Source of the DNA: Candidatus Goldiibacteriota bacterium
Lineage (GTDB): Bacteria; Oederibacteriota; PGYV01; DSYL01
Assembly (NCBI GenBank): GCA_026418955.1
Contig: JAOAAI010000260.1
Span: 1-6,447 of the forward strand
Reading direction: 5' to 3'
Length of the DNA: 6,447 nucleotides
Shown here piece by piece: positions 5,065-6,447 of this stretch. The notes beneath the pieces are model-generated. The model searched no databases. It saw only the letters and a list, made by a program, of their open reading frames with translations, and had not been told where the DNA came from. Position 1 is the stretch's first letter; each line of letters starts with the position of its first letter. A program made the translations under genes and the position numbers.

Positions 5065-5811
5065 TTACTCACTTAAAATCATAGTTCCATTATCAGTTAT
5101 TGCAACTGTATGTTCAAAATGAGCCGATAATCCATTATCCTTTGTAACAACGGTCCAGTTATCATCAAGAACGCAAATTTCATATTCTTTTTCATTAACC
5201 ATTGGTTCAATTGCTAAAACCATGCCAGTTTCAAGTTTTACTCCAGTTCCAGGTCTACCGAAATTTGGAACCATAGGTTCTTCATGTAATTTTTTTCCTA
5301 TACCATGGCCAACAAAATCTCTTACCACTGAAAAACCATTTTTTTCAACATAACTCTGAATAGCGTATGATATATCAAATAATTTATTTCCTTTTTTTGC
5401 TTTTTCTATTCCTTTATATAACGCTTCTCTTGTAACATTAATTAATTTACTGGCTATTGTCGTAATATTTCCAACAGGAACTGTAATCGCGGCATCTCCA
5501 TAATATCCATTATATAAAATTCCAAAATCAATTGAAACAATATCGCCATCCTTTAATATTTTTTTCTGAGATGGTATTCCATGCACTACTTCATTATTTA
5601 CTGATATACAAACCGAAGCAGGAAAACCACGATAATTTAAAAATGCAGGTTCTGCACCATATTCCCTCGAAATTCTGTATGCTTCTTTATCAAGTTCTAT
5701 CGTGGGAAGTCCTGGTTTTACCATCTCTTTTAGTCTGTAAAGAACCTTTTTTACTATTTCACAACTTTTTTTTATTTTTTCTATTTCATCTTTGGTTTTA
5801 AGTTCTATCAT
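5065..5811 (-). CDS. map: Type I methionine aminopeptidase
   Basis: The enzyme removes the initiator methionine from nascent proteins whose second residue is small, acting in the cytoplasm near the ribosome exit. The 248-residue product has the bacterial type I length with no N-terminal extension. All five metal ligands are visible: D95 (SIDFG), D106 (YYGDAA), H169 (FVGHGIG), E202 (AIEPM) and E233 (HFEHT). The substrate-site histidines H77 (VVHGIP) and H176 (KLHEEP) are also present. Each lies two residues before the E. coli position. The ATG is five bases after the adk stop, and no Shine-Dalgarno sequence is seen in the A/T-only stretch before it. Translation probably depends on coupling to adk. 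The conserved start (MIELKTKDEIEKIKKSCEIV) supports this ATG. Confidence 0.98.
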   Translation of the reverse strand: MIELKTKDEIEKIKKSCEIVKKVLYRLKEMVKPGLPTIELDKEAYRISREYGAEPAFLNYRGFPASVCISVNNEVVHGIPSQKKILKDGDIVSIDFGILYNGYYGDAAITVPVGNITTIASKLINVTREALYKGIEKAKKGNKLFDISYAIQSYVEKNGFSVVRDFVGHGIGKKLHEEPMVPNFGRPGTGVKLETGMVLAIEPMVNEKEYEICVLDDNWTVVTKDNGLSAHFEHTVAITDNGTMILSE

Positions 5812-5816
5812 ATTTT

Positions 5817-6447
5817 TTATTTTAAAATATCAATTATCTTCTGCACAATTTCATCTATAGTTCCTTCTGATGCATCTATGCTTTTCAATAGTCCCTTTTT
5901 TTTGTAATAATCAATCAATGGCTCTGTTTGACTTTTATAAACACTTAATCTTTTTGCTATAACTTCTTCTTTATCATCATCTCTCTGATACAGTTCGCCA
6001 CCACATCTATCACATACACCTTCATTTTTTGGTGGTAATGTAAAAATATTATAATTTGCACTACAATTTTTACATAGACGTCTACCTGTTAGGCGTTTAT
6101 ATAAAATATCTTCTCTCACTGTAAAATCAACTACAGCATTTAATTTTAAATTATTCTTTTTAAAAATAAATTCAAGAGCGTCTGCTTGAGCAACAGTCCT
6201 TGGAAATCCATCAAGTAAAAAACCATTTTTACAATCAGGTTCTTTTATTCTGTCTTCAATTATTCCAACAATTATTTCATCAGGAACTAACAAACCCTTA
6301 TCCATATAATCCTTTGCCTGTTTACCAAGCTCTGTCCCTTGTTTAACAGCAGCTCTTAAAATATCACCTGTAGAAATTTGTGGTATCTTATAAAATTTAA
6401 TAAGTTTTTCAGAATAAGTACCCTTACCAGCTCCGGGTGGTCCCAGT
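5817..6447 (-). CDS. adk: Adenylate kinase, zinc-lid form, start cut by window edge
   Basis: It interconverts ATP plus AMP with two ADP in the cytoplasm. The frame is open to the right edge and shows 209 residues, so only about six to eight N-terminal residues are missing. The first visible residues are the P-loop LGPPGAGKGT, then QISTGDILR (AMP site), then LDGFPRT at visible residues 78-84. The long LID domain follows with GRRLCKNC and CDRCGG. Its cysteines C125, C128, C145 and C148 (visible numbering, C-X2-C-X16-C-X2-C) form a zinc site as in Gram-positive and many other bacteria. YQRDDD and the C-terminal YYKKKGLL..ID segment follow. The residues after the P-loop read TYSEKL where TQA.KL is usual. 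A methionine at 6305 is internal and is not the start. The gene is upstream of map, as in many spc operons, where secY usually comes next. Confidence 0.98.
   Translation of the reverse strand, partial: LGPPGAGKGTYSEKLIKFYKIPQISTGDILRAAVKQGTELGKQAKDYMDKGLLVPDEIIVGIIEDRIKEPDCKNGFLLDGFPRTVAQADALEFIFKKNNLKLNAVVDFTVREDILYKRLTGRRLCKNCSANYNIFTLPPKNEGVCDRCGGELYQRDDDKEEVIAKRLSVYKSQTEPLIDYYKKKGLLKSIDASEGTIDEIVQKIIDILK

Overview
The window is an ordinary piece of a bacterial chromosome from an AT-rich genome. It holds the distal end of the large ribosomal-protein (spc/alpha) locus, and every recognisable gene is on the minus strand. Read 5'->3' on that strand (right to left), the order is adk (start cut off by the window edge) - map - infA - rpmJ - rpsM - rpsK - rpsD - rpoA - rplQ. 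A class II fructose-bisphosphate aldolase gene follows, then the first ~120 codons of a GT-C-type membrane glycosyltransferase that runs off the left edge. The lineage cannot be fixed from this window. The gene order, the bacterial-type RpoA with its C-terminal domain, IF-1 and frequent AGGAGG ribosome-binding sites show a bacterium. The AT richness and protein style would fit an uncultured candidate phylum, but that is a guess.

Right part (about 4680-6447): adk, map, infA and rpmJ are tightly packed. There are 5 nt between adk and map, 24 nt between map and infA, and a 4-nt ATGA overlap between infA and rpmJ. They supply adenylate kinase, N-terminal methionine removal, initiation factor 1 and ribosomal protein L36.

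Middle part (about 1569-4681): a 134-nt spacer, the longest inside the cluster, separates rpmJ from the canonical alpha-operon set rpsM-rpsK-rpsD-rpoA-rplQ, whose genes are spaced 20-24 nt apart. The spacer is where the S4-responsive leader lies in E. coli, and here it holds only a weak AT-rich hairpin and a short direct repeat. rpsK and rpsD both start with TTG behind a perfect AGGAGG. rpoA and rplQ both have an AGGGG followed two bases later by a decoy ATG that reads one further codon and stops on top of the true start.

Left part (1-1568): a sigma70-like promoter just after rplQ suggests that the aldolase gene (glycolysis/gluconeogenesis) is transcribed separately. A second, near-consensus promoter precedes the glycosyltransferase. 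No convincing intrinsic terminator was seen after either rplQ or the aldolase gene.

I found no mobile element, CRISPR array, tRNA or rRNA, and no previously undescribed system. The points worth a second look are modest: lysine-rich C-terminal tails on several translation proteins, the unusual starts, zinc-binding versions of S4, L36 and adenylate kinase, and the glycosyltransferase fragment.
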